Origin: Haliclona indistincta
Taxonomy: Eukaryota; Porifera; Demospongiae; Haplosclerida; Chalinidae
Direction: 5' to 3'
Length of the DNA: 64,000 nucleotides
Assembly (NCBI GenBank): GCA_964017065.1
Contig: OZ024788.1
Span: 2,341,021-2,405,020 of the forward strand
The notes beneath the pieces are model-generated. The model was not told where the DNA came from. It made no database searches and was given only the letters and a program-made list of their open reading frames with translations. Of this stretch, positions 12,201 through 22,700 are shown piece by piece (the first letter of the stretch is position 1; every line of letters begins with the position of its first letter). The position numbers were made by a program, and so were the translations under genes.

Positions 12201-13845
12201 TACAGCTGCAACAGTATCTCTTAAAAATATATCATCATCGTAGTAACCGCGAGGATCTTAAGGACCAAACGATTAGTCAAATGATCTTGGATGCAGAAAA
12301 TGGTGAATTTAATACCTAGCTATAGGCCTAGCAAAAAAATATTCGCTTTGTATTTCTGTAGACCGCAGTAAGCAAATAAAGGAAATGGTTGAGTGTACCA
12401 GGAAGGCGTGGAGTCTTGTAAAAGGAAGGATTTTAATACAAGGTATTAAAAGCAATTATCACCTTTATTAGCTATCGAAACATAACAGGGTTTCTGAAAT
12501 TGCCCAAGGAATGTCTTGATGTTACTTTCGCTGATGAAGATAGTATTGAGTTACTTCTTCCTCGACCAGCTGGACAAGGTGTCTTCAGCTACGCACTAGT
12601 AGCTCACCTTGTATATGCACACAATGAGTTTGTGGACAAGTGCAGTGAGATTGTTAAAAGACCTTCTGGTTACGAGTGGAGACATGCACACCAAGGGTAC
12701 CAAAAAGTAGTACAGATCTTTGTATGCAATAATTTATAATAATTATAGGTGGAGGCAAACAGTAGGTCTTGAAGATGTTCAAACATCAGATTTAATCCTA
12801 TACGAGGACAAACTTATGTCCATTATCATGGCTCACTGCCATCATGTATTGAAGGAAGGGGAGGATATCTCGTATAAATTTGATTTTCAAGGACTTGAGA
12901 AGCAATTCTTAAATGAGTGTGTGTATGGAAAACCTCACATTGAGGTGAAGGAGCTGCCTCACATGGTCTATCGCAAGAATGTTTATACTGCTCAAAAGCT
13001 AGAGGAGATTAAAAGAAGAGTGCCACAGGTGCAATCCGAAGACATTCTCATCCTTTATTAGCTATTAAATTATAGGTACCACTGACTTCAGACATCAAGA
13101 AAAAGATTACTACACATGTGAAGGAACCACATCAGTTGAGAGTGGCCCTGGATCGCATTGACATAGTGCTGGGCTTTCTGGCTGCTAGCACTGGAGTAAA
13201 ACCACAAACCACTCTCATGGAGTATGCACAAAATGTGCTGAACATTGATGACTTTGATGGCGTGGTATGTGATGCATCGTTATTATACTGGTGATTATTG
13301 CTGAATATTATAGATTGGTAACTCGTGTCGATTACAGCATTTACTATCATTGTGGGAGACTGTATCGCTGGAGCTAGCTAAACAACTAACTATCAATGGC
13401 GAGGTATTACAGTTTGTAGCTCCCAGTAGTGTAGGGTACGAATTTGTATGCATTGCTTGACTTCTATAGAACCCATTTTGTGAAGTGAAGGAGTGTTTTC
13501 GGACACCATTAGAAGAAAAAATTGTTGTAAAGTTAAAAGAGGTTTTGCAACAAATTAGTGTTAGCACTCTGCTTAACACCTTGAATTTGTTCATTTCAAC
13601 TCATGTGAGAAATGCATCAAAAGAAGAAGCCAGTGAAAGGTACTGTACTACAAAAATTAATTAATGACAAAAAACAATTTTTTCTTATATCCAGTCTGGT
13701 TGCAAGGCTAGTAATAATGTACGTTGAAGTGGCAGAGCTGGAACAGCGAGGGTTTCCAAAAGATATCAAGCTCTGTCATGTGGTCAGTGTATGGCAGCAT
13801 GTGGTCGCATACGATCAAGAATTGCTGACAAAGACCACTAAGTAA
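6215..13845 (+). CDS. RNF213 (mysterin)-like protein, C-terminal half, 29 exons, 5' end not in window
   Basis: Exons read from splice sites and phase: 6215-6342, 6391-7118, 7163-7585, 7638-7834, 7894-8148, 8747-8919, 8973-9093, 9144-9241, 9299-9538, 9594-9708, 9764 (or 9779)-10195, 10243-10332, 10386-10469, 10522-10575, 10633-10836, 10890-11057, 11109-11194, 11227-11383, 11438-11719, 11780-11843, 11902-12071, 12161-12302, 12362-12442, 12489-12696, 12749-13028, 13076-13264, 13314-13403, 13470-13639, 13695-13845. They join in frame to about 1,859 codons. RNF213 hallmarks appear in order: VQCDSGHLNGDLLACAKYRL, FHGGEWICTHIDD, AAIDTNYNLDLL, FYTEVISSLFFG, the RZ-finger segment, YTLGQPLPYKP, and a closely similar C-terminal tail. 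RNF213 is a cytosolic giant AAA+ E3 ligase. Not seen: the AAA+ motor (upstream, not found within 1-6.2 kb) and any Cys-rich RING between 7585 and 9299. The first exon starts at an acceptor, so the protein is incomplete or begins upstream. Confidence 0.88.
6581..6697 (+). repeat. Three in-frame 39-bp tandem repeats inside exon 2
   Basis: Units at 6581-6619, 6620-6658 and 6659-6697 each encode 13 residues of the form DEQPNDDARIHQP. The acidic linker they form interrupts the RNF213-like fold just before the VYLPRK/FHGGEW block. The copies differ at only a few bases, so the expansion is recent and copy number may vary between alleles. Confidence 0.9.
8361..8399. repeat. Perfect short palindrome in a 598-bp intron
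   Basis: AGTTATATACCGA and TCGGTATATAACT face each other across TCAG inside intron 8149-8746. This intron is ten times longer than its neighbours, and the extra DNA (about 8180-8420) is GC-richer, suggesting a decayed insertion. No exon, and in particular no RING-coding segment, was found here. Confidence 0.6.
11013..11147 (+). other. RZ-type zinc finger of the RNF213-like gene, one ligand replaced
   Basis: The segment CPSGHICYV (Cys codon 11013, His codon 11025) is followed across an intron by FGVPLRQHSCLDCG (Cys codons 11136 and 11145). In RNF213/ZNFX1 RZ fingers the core reads CPNGH, then about seven residues on GECGRP, then CxxC. Here the GEC cysteine position reads Phe (codon 11109-11111), and about four extra residues separate it from the His. 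The Cys in HIC may substitute as ligand. No alternative acceptor in the intron 11058-11108 restores the missing Cys without a stop. Confidence 0.75.
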
Positions 13846-13952
13846 TAGAGACAGTAGAGAAGTGAATATAGCTATTAAATACATGCATGCTAGTTATTAG
13901 TGAACTGTGTTTCTGTTCAAGTAGCTACTCTTAGTCTCTTACAATACATTTT

Positions 13953-14550
13953 AATGCTCAAGGGTTGTACGTATGATAACACCTCGACACCCCAGCATGC
14001 GAGAGGAAGAGGAGGGATTGGTAATAGCTCATGGGTCACTCCCTCAGCCGTTGCTAAAACATATAACACATAACGCGAGGACCGGGACGCCAAACACATA
14101 TGCACATATATCCAGCGCTGCAGGCTGGGCAGCCACTACGAGCACCAAAGGTGCCTTGCACATCCAGCATTGCAAGCTGGGAAACCACTAATAGCGCCGG
14201 CACCATGGTGACCACTCCACAACATAGCATTATAGTTGGATGGACACCCGCGGGAAACCTAGTGAGTTACAAGACGCCACAGGTGTCCCAAACCAGTAGC
14301 CAACCGCAGAGACACAGCAAGTGTACCCTGAACTGGTGCAGGTGTCCTTCGCCACTAAGATCACCATGGCGCTGGGGCGGGACACATACTCCCGCCACTG
14401 CAAGTGAGGAACACAACACACCCCACGAGCAGGTCCCGGTCCCTAGCCAGCCGGCAGCATAATGACAGGTCAACACCTTGCAGAACCACGGAGCGCACAC
14501 CCTTAGGTCTCCTGCCGCTTGGGAGTGTATAAGTCTAAGAGACTTCCTCC
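13953..14550 (+). repeat. Direct repeat D, copy 1
   Basis: This begins AATGCTCAAGGGTTGTACG and is almost identical to 15345-15862 over the first 320 bp (a few substitutions, e.g. near 14172). After GTGAGTTA the copies differ by an insertion/deletion and then match again through the TAAGTCTAAGAGACTTCCTCC end. The spacing (1.39 kb) and direct orientation resemble two LTRs or a tandem duplication. No polymerase or gag frame lies between them. Confidence 0.75.
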
Positions 14551-15202
14551 CTTCTGTTCTTTTAAGCCTTGTTCGCAAATATATCTTGGGGAACCTCGTA
14601 TTAAAAAAAACGGGGTAATAAACAACAAAAATTGAATGGCAATGGTAGCAGCTTGTCCTCAGCTCTGAAGACTCCTGTCATTAAGTGCAAACATTGGGCC
14701 AAGGGAGCTGTCGTTCCGACTGACCCATGAGCGTGTCACGCCCCGAAGAGCGGAGGTATTAGACATACAAACAGACAATTCACAGAGTTAACACAACAGA
14801 CATACATACAAACAAACACATAGCCACAGACAATCACAGACAAACATAAAAACACTTAACAGCCGCAGCAAGTTTAGGACAAGCCGCACATACAAAATAA
14901 TATTGAAAAACGTTCATACAACAACAATAATAATTATTGATTGCAACAATGTATGATAATATCATTAATCAGCACAGTCATAAGTTCCTATCTGTACAAT
15001 GTGCACCAATGGGAAGGACGTAGCTAACTTTCATGGGGTATGATATTCATAATTATCATAACAGAGTCCCTGATTCAGTTTGTATGATTGCCCCATGACA
15101 GAAATCAATATGGCACATATAGTTAAACTTGAGGGAGTGCCCCATACGCCCACTAAGCACAAACAACACTACAAGCTGTATAATATAATGCATGTAAGGG
15201 AG

Positions 15203-15346
15203 GGGTTAGGGTGGGAAGACAAGCACGAAGCGCCACCAGTGGGGCAGCATGTGGTGCGATGACAGGATCACGTGCTCGCCATCCGAGTGTGCCCAACCCA
15301 CTTCTCATTAACTCATTTTAATGCTATGCATTGAAAATAATATTTA
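15203..15346 (+). repeat. Repeat M, copy 1 (second copy at 18847-18992)
   Basis: About 145 bp starting near AAGACAAGCACGAAGCGCC and ending ATGCTATGCATTGAAAATAA is essentially identical to 18847-18992. In both places it ends in a short AT-rich TAATGCT junction; here it runs directly into direct repeat D copy 2. Confidence 0.8.
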
Positions 15347-15862
15347 ATGCTCAAGGGTTGTACGTATGATAACACCTCGACACCCCAGCATGCGAGAGGA
15401 AGAGGAGGGATTGGTAATAGCTCATGGGTCACTCCCTCAGCCGTTGCTAAAACATATAACACATAACGCGAGGACCGGGACGCCAAACACATATGCACAT
15501 ATATCCAGCGCTGCAGGCTGGGCAGCCACTACGAGCACCAAAGGTGCCTTGCACATCCAGCATTGTAAGCTGGGAAACCACTAATAGCGCCGGCACCATG
15601 GTGACCACTCCACAACATAGCATTATAGTTGGATGGACACCCGCGGGAAACCTAGTGAGTTATCCACAACACACCCCACGAGACACATACTCCCGCCCCT
15701 GCCACTGCAAGTGAGGAACACAACACACCCCACGAGCAGGTCCCGGTCCCTAGCCAGCCGGCAGCATAATGACAGGTCAACACCTTGCAGAACCACAGAG
15801 CGCACGCCCTTAGGTCTCCTGCCGCTTGCAGTGTATAAGTCTAAGAGACTTCCTCCAATAGC
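15345..15862 (+). repeat. Direct repeat D, copy 2
   Basis: Second copy of the block at 13953-14550. It lacks the stretch between GTGAGTTA and the ACACATACTCCCGCC motif and carries other sequence in its place. The remaining space 14550-15200 and 15862-16080 has no recognisable gene. Confidence 0.75.
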
Positions 15863-16079
15863 GCATAGCGCTATACACTCCCAATCACACCATCATCATT
15901 CTCGATCCTCATCCACTAAAATACATACTTCATTCGGACATTAACAACTATAACCATCAACCACCCCTTCCTACATAATGTGGGTAGTAGTGCTAAGTAA
16001 TAAACTATAAGAGCTATACACCGTGCTACGATGGTTTATCTTTAATGGTTGCGACGTGGTGCCTGCCGGCAAACCCCGA

Positions 16080-16305
16080 CAGATCGATCGATCGCGAGGT
16101 AAGCAATCACGCCATAACTCACAAACAGAGCCTTGTAACCAAAATCCTTACAAATCATTTTCAAGCAAGTATCGCTTTAGCTTGTGTTGCACGTTTCAGT
16201 GCTTAGTTTTCAGCGCGCGACGAGAAATCCTGCCGACAGACAGATACACACATATATAACACGACTACTGTATGGCCAGTGGCTCCGCCCGCCGAGGCAT
16301 AAAAA
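16080..16305 (-). repeat. Element G partial copy (palindromic GGCTCCGCC end)
   Basis: This ends with GTATGGCCAGTGGCTCCGCC followed by CGCCGAGGCATAA, the hairpin terminus also found at 18411-18447, 44326-44356 and 45776-45806. Inside, it aligns with 18220-18430, with many T/C differences between the two copies. 16306-17754 shows no gene; the repeated GGTACCxxAACCAG phrase near 17140-17220 is noted only as a short local repeat. Confidence 0.65.
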
Positions 16306-17754
16306 CTTAGCTGACTATTGCATGGCAACCGTTCTGCGTGATTACATTTAGTAAGCTAGAGCACCATGCACCTAAATAAGTCATCCCAGCAACAAACAGA
16401 CGAGCTATAGCTGGTGCTCCAGCTAGCTCTAAGGCTAATGAGTCCACTACAGTGTACACTTTGCTAACAATACACCATTCAACCATGGCTCAACCTCTCT
16501 GAGTAAATCCTCAGTATGCTAATGCTATGTGCCGCGAGCCAGCGGCTGTACCACCATTCTGTTGGGTGACGGAATCACACAGTCACAAACCCTTATGGAC
16601 ACATGTAAGCTATAGACTACGCTCATGTGGAGCTACGCTCACGTGGAGTTCCCCAACATCAGTTTCACTGACAATACAATTAAGAAATCCGCACAACTAA
16701 TGATAGAGACTATGGACTTAAAATGGTGAATATTATCTTTAAGAGGCAGTGCCAACCCAACATCCAATTCGTAGTTACAGCATGCAACAATAAACACGGC
16801 GTGTATTCATCAACGCCAATAAGCTGTTGACTATTGTATAGAGATCAGACAGACATGATGGACACATAACTAGCTACGGTTTCTTATTGCCAGGAGCCCA
16901 TCACAATGATATTATATTCTGCTGTAGCCGCAACTAGGCATGGCAACCTCAGGCAGATGATACCACCATGTAGAATATATCAGCCAGCAACTGCACTTAC
17001 TACGCAAGAAAACTGCAACTACAGACAGAGTTACCACCATAGACTGTGCTAGACGACACCGTGCGATGTACCCATCAATGGGTTGGCTCGGGGATGCTGG
17101 CACCCTAACCAGCAAATTCTTGATGCAGTCTTAGTACCTGAACCAGAGCACCTTAACCGGCAATTATTGGTACATTCCTGGTACCCGAACCAGCAACTTC
17201 TTAGTACCTTAACCAGAAAATTTCAATCAATGTAACAGTAGTAGATTGGTAAATGCACATGGTCCACTCCCCTACATGCTGAACAACAACAAATAGCAAT
17301 TACCCACTAGCGCTCACCCGAGGACTGGAGCCTGAGAGCTGTGTAGCTCAGCATAGGACAGCAGTATGTCCTGCAGGCCCCAGCCCCAAGCCAACAACTG
17401 GGTGAGGCTGTGGCATAGCTCTTAACCTCCAGAGCATGCATTCAATGCAACAAAACCGTGCTAGGGGGAGTGTATGGGTAACCGACCCCTGCAGACAAAC
17501 AGCAGGATAGCAAGTACAGGTATAGCCGGAGGTAGTTTGTCCGAAAACTCAGGGAAATCTAACAATAGTCTTAATAGTGTACATGGAATACGGGGACATT
17601 CCACCCGGGAGATAAGCTGGATTAACTAAACATGTGGGTGAGGTTTAGCAGTTATTCTACATGTGCAACCCTACATCGCCATGAAACTATGCTGTCCCGG
17701 TGAATGATGTTGCTTAGCCATTGTATGTAACTGTGCGCACTTTACGCACACTTG

Positions 17755-18447
17755 AATGAAGCACCTAAGGTGCAGACGCCCCGGCGGAATCACACTACAT
17801 CCACAAACACAACTATCCACCATTCCACAAACACAACAACTGCAGATGCATGTGCACAGGATTTCTGTACAGCAATCACAATGCAGTGCTTTAGCCATGC
17901 GATCAGAAGCAAATCAGTGCCGACCACAACCCAACTGGGCGCGTCTACAATGCTCAATACAGCACACGCATACAGAACACGATCGAAATAGCTTTCAATT
18001 CATAGCTGACCTGGCTGCTATTCTGTAGTGAAATTCTAACCTATCAGCTTCTAGGTAGTCAACTGTGAATAGCTTTGCCTTCCAGATCGCCATCAACAGT
18101 CATATGATCGAGATAGCGTCCATAGCTTGCTCACACAACCTCCCCAGACACGCGCCGTAATCCTGTAGTGAAATGCTAACCTATCAGCCTCCAGGCCGTC
18201 AACCGCAGACAGTCCCGCCCACAGAAAACTCCAGATCGCCATTGACCGCGAGGTAAGCAAATCACGCGAACAGAGCCTTACAACCAAAATCCCCACAATT
18301 CACCCCCAAGCAAACGTCCACCACAGCCCGTGCTGCACGCCCCAGCGCCCAGCCCCCAGCAAGCGACGAGAAGTCGTTGCAACAGACAGAATGACTGACA
18401 ACACGAGTACTGTATGCCCCGTGGCTCCGACCACCGAGGCATAATAA
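17755..18447 (-). repeat. Element G copy 2
   Basis: One end is GAAGCACCTAAGGTGCAGACG, the other the hairpin GTGGCTCCGACCACCGAGGC. The reverse complement matches much of 45776-46888, including CTATCAGCTTCTAGG and CCAGATCGCC segments. Compared with the 46.5-kb copy the plus strand shows many T-to-C and G-to-A differences. No protein is encoded, and the superfamily is unknown. Confidence 0.7.
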
Positions 18448-18477
18448 TTGTGCATATTAGTACCATGTAAATACTAG

Positions 18478-18590
18478 AAAAAATAAATAAATAAAAAACA
18501 CACCTCAACACGGGATCGAACCAGGACATCAAGACTCTAAGGCGAATGCACAGAACATGCGCTATTTAAACAACCACGTGACTAAACACT
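18478..18590 (-). mobile_element. Probable tRNA-derived SINE
   Basis: On the minus strand there is a good pol III B box, GGTTCGATCC, preceded at tRNA-like spacing by an A-box-like TGGTTGTTTAAATAGCGC, and followed by a T-rich tail interrupted by A (18478-18500). A clean cloverleaf with a 7-bp acceptor stem is not obvious, so it is read as a tRNA-derived SINE head rather than a functional tRNA. The neighbouring repeats support mobile origin. Confidence 0.45.
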
Positions 18591-18846
18591 CAAACGCAGA
18601 ACTTATAACATATCTCCTTTGATAGATAGGTAGACGCGATGCCAACAGTCAAGGAACAACAACACGGCACTCACCTCGTGGATGAACTATACCCGTCTAG
18701 TACACACGGACGTAAACCAGCGACCCACCAACGCAATAAAACAGCCATTGAGAATACCACACGTGAACACTCGCTGCTGGTTGCCGATCCAGATGGGGCA
18801 ATATACGCGCGCTGGGAGCAAGGCTTGGTATCCTTGTAACGTAGGG

Positions 18847-18992
18847 AGGCGAGTAGGGGATAAGACAAGCACGAAGCGCCACCAGTGGGGCAGCATGTGG
18901 TGCGATGACAGGATCACGTGCTCGCCATCCGAGTGTGCCCAACCCACTTCTCATTAACTCATTTTAATGCTATGCATTGAAAATAATATATA
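18847..18992 (+). repeat. Repeat M, copy 2
   Basis: Essentially identical to 15203-15346. The DNA from here to the start of the next gene (18993-19713) holds no recognisable repeat or exon except likely promoter and 5' untranslated sequence just upstream of 19714. Confidence 0.8.
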
Positions 18993-19713
18993 ATGCTGCT
19001 ACATGTACATAATGTTGGCTGAATACATAATATCAGTGAGGATTCTCTGTGGTATCTATGGTCGCAGCGTTTCAGTCGTGGTTAAACATGAGTTGATAAC
19101 CAAAAACTCAACAAGAATAGATTACAGCAACATCAGCAGCAATAAAAAGGTAAACACAAGACTAGCAGCAACACGCAACGGAGCAAAGACATGGACTCAA
19201 CAGAAACACACACTCCTTAAATACAGAAATAAGCACATGCAACTGGAATGTTCCACAGACAATTCAATACAACTGTCTGATCTGAACCACTACACTAATT
19301 TTACAAAAGACTCTTAAATAATAATTATTATGTTAAGTAAGCACTAAACATACTATCAAACCACTGAGCTGATTGATTGCAAGATATTATTTTTGTGTCA
19401 GTGAGGGAATAAAAATTCAAAGTAACTGCACGTTATGCCTCAGTGCTCGTAGCAGAGTGCCGGCAAAGACTAGCTATAGAGAATGTTGGTAAAACTGACC
19501 AAGTTTTGAATTTCAGTGGTAGAGAGAGGTCTGGTTATTATGATGTTACTACTATTGCAGTTCCTAACGTCTGTTTAATTGCTGCACTGGGATAGTCATC
19601 ATGGACGCGGCGCGGTGACTGACAAGTTTATTCATGCGTGAGTAAAGTTTAGGGCGAGGCTGTATTGCAGTTTAGCTGATCTGGCAGCCTGTACTATCAC
19701 TGCAGGGTCGGCA

Positions 19714-22700
19714 ATGGCGTCTCAGCTTAGTGCTGACGAAGTGGCGGCTCTTTTGAGAAAAGAGAACGTCAAAGAAAACGTAATAAAACTATTTGTGAAC
19801 AAAGGAATAGATGGAAAAGCTTTCTTACTACTAAGAAGCGATGAGGACTTCGAAAAGATTGGAGTACCACTTAGCGACAGAGAGCAGTTGCTTGACATTA
19901 TTTCTGGAGTGGATAAATCCGGCTCTGAACTTGAAGAGGTAATTAATTTCATTTTGGTGTGGATTCAGAAGCTTGTCTATAATTATTACAAGTATGTCAA
20001 TACTATAATTAACAGCTGGCACTTTATAATACTTGCAGTACATGTATCATTCATCCATATGCATTTCCTAGAAACTTAATGAATTTTAAAAGTAAATTCA
20101 TTCCATATTAATTTGTTTGTAGTTAAAGGTATGAATATTCTACTGTTATGTACTGTATTTCTGTGCAGCAAAAAATACTAACCTTGTAATTAAAGTTTCG
20201 TAGCAATTATTCATTGTGTGCAACATTTTTCATGAATGGAACACAGTTCTATAATTATTATTATCAATGTTACAGAGTGTGTCTTCTTTACAGTAAAACA
20301 CAATTTTATCATAAATAGAAATTTAATACTCAATTATTCGATAATTGTTATGTAAATAGTATTATACTGTAACTGCACAACTATAGCTACAGGCTAAGTC
20401 TGTGTTTCATATTACCTTCAATGTGATTGTATCGGAACAAACTTGGGGCTGGGATGACTCTTCTGAGCTGTATATTGCTTTTCATCCTCAAGAGTTAGGT
20501 GGAATGAATGATTTTCATCATTGGACAACTGAGTCAAAGTAAGCTATGTAATACAGAAAAAAACTGAGAAATACATCATTGCAATGATACAGGCACACTG
20601 GTGATGGTTTTATAGTTATCAAAGGAAATCTTCAAATACCACTTCACATTATACTTGAACATCCATTGATCTTCTATTACTATGCAGTAAAGACCAGACA
20701 AACAAAATGTATTGAACAAGAGCATAGCGTGATTATCGGTTCTAAAAAAAAGGCGATGTGTCTCTAGGTGTTTAGAAATTCCAACCTCAGAGAAAAAATC
20801 AGGAGGTCAGTTTCAATTATATGAATTTCATACTAATGAATTAATTTTGTTTGAAGGTTTTTGGGAGCAATGGGACACCATTGTGTACCGTGAAGAAAGT
20901 GCAACGGAAAATAGTGTCATTGATGAGAATGGGGCTAAATTGATGGATACTATTTCACGACAAATAAATGATGTTGAAAACCAAGAACAAGTAGTTGCAC
21001 AATGCCTTGAGATTTATCTTCGTACTTACCAGAGAGACTTACAAAGATGTGAACTTACTTCTGGCATCTCTCAAACTGTCTACAATGTTCAAAAAATTTT
21101 CAACCAGCTTCAATACAGAATAATTGGTCTTGATTTCTTTAAAGCAGATTTGTCTTCACAGAAGCTAATTTGGGTTTGTTTTCAGATTTTGCATGCAATT
21201 CACAATTTTTGAAAGTTTGCACATTTAGGTTTGGAGCAGTGGATAATGAGTATTGTCAGTACTTTACAGGAAGAACTTGATAGATGCACAAGCAGTAGAC
21301 GTACTGATGGATCATTTCTCATTTCTGTAATCACTGTTTTGTCTATCATACACAAAACAGTTTCTTTTAGTCAAATTTCTGAGGAAAACTGTGTTGCAAT
21401 GGCAAATTTGCTGAGAGAATCTTATAAACCTAAACATAAGACTTATCCTGCATATGCTGCCCTTGATAAGCATCTGACAACAGATATTAGGTATAATTAT
21501 AGTTTGGGTGCAAAATGATTATAATGCGTTTTTTTGCTTACATATAGGGTTGTTGTCAGCAAAGCATTGAAAAAACTTGCTGATAATATTTCAATGAAGT
21601 CTAATGGCAGAAACTTGCAATGGCTTGTTGTTGTTCCTATCTACCATATTGTGTCAGAAACATCATTTCCAAATGAACCGGTGTTTTCTGACAAGCAAAT
21701 TAATGAATGGAGCTTTCCTGAATGGAATCAGCTTGACAGTGTCAGAAAAAGTCAACTGCCAGATAGGTAAGGTTATTTAAACACATGCTGAAAGTACCAT
21801 TATAATAATTTAATGTTGCAATTGAACTGCATACATGTAATAATTTATGGTAGTTACACGAAACTTTAGTTCAATAGTTTCTTACCAAAACTGGTAAATG
21901 ATGGTTTTGCCAATCCGCCAAATAATTTTTATTTTTTATTTGCAGCTATAGGCCAATGTCATTTTAAATAATTTACCAGCAGTTTAACAAATGTGCATGA
22001 AATACATACGTTAGTCATACTGTTGCACACATCATCAATTAACCTCCTGTAAACTCAATTTTACAGCTATACAGAATTTCTTTTAAGAGTTGTGGATTTA
22101 ATGGAAATGGACTACATATTTACAAAAATGATGTTATACATATCTCCCCACAAGTCTCTAACTACTGTTCTTCAAAGAGCTGATCCAATACTGGCTACCA
22201 GTTTTTACATCTGGTATATTCAGAATCATGGAAGAGAATTTTTAACTAGAGCAACTAAAGACACTGCTGACGTATGTATCACAATAATAAGTGTTGCAAA
22301 GTTTGGTTTATTTTATTTGCTCATGATCAGGTAGTGAAGCACTTAAAAGCTCTTGATGTGCCGTATAAAATTATGAGACTACTAGAAGAGGAAGATGGGT
22401 ATAATGCTGTTAATAATCATCGTGGCCTAAATGCACAGTTACACATATTCGATACCTCCGACACCGTAATACGGAAGAGGTAGGGTTGTAGTTACCGCAA
22501 GGGACACTCCCCAGTGCCAGTCTCCCGTACACACGGGGCAACAACTCTCTCTCCACCACGGAGAGCCCACTGCCATCTTATAGGCAGGACACCAACTCTC
22601 CACCACAAGGATGAGAGCCCACTGCCACCTTATAGGCAGGACACCACAAACAACCTAATCTCCCACACCACAAGTGGGGCCACTACACATAAAACAACAG

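Noticed and set aside
18488..18590. Functional tRNA gene on the minus strand
   Set aside because: The B box and an A-box-like segment are present, but no clean acceptor stem or anticodon arm could be drawn; kept only as a SINE-like element.
21229..21231. A second frameshift in the kinase-fusion gene
   Set aside because: Using the acceptor at 21228 breaks the frame, but an acceptor at 21215 (TTTTTGAAAG) keeps phase 0 and an open frame, so a lesion is not required.
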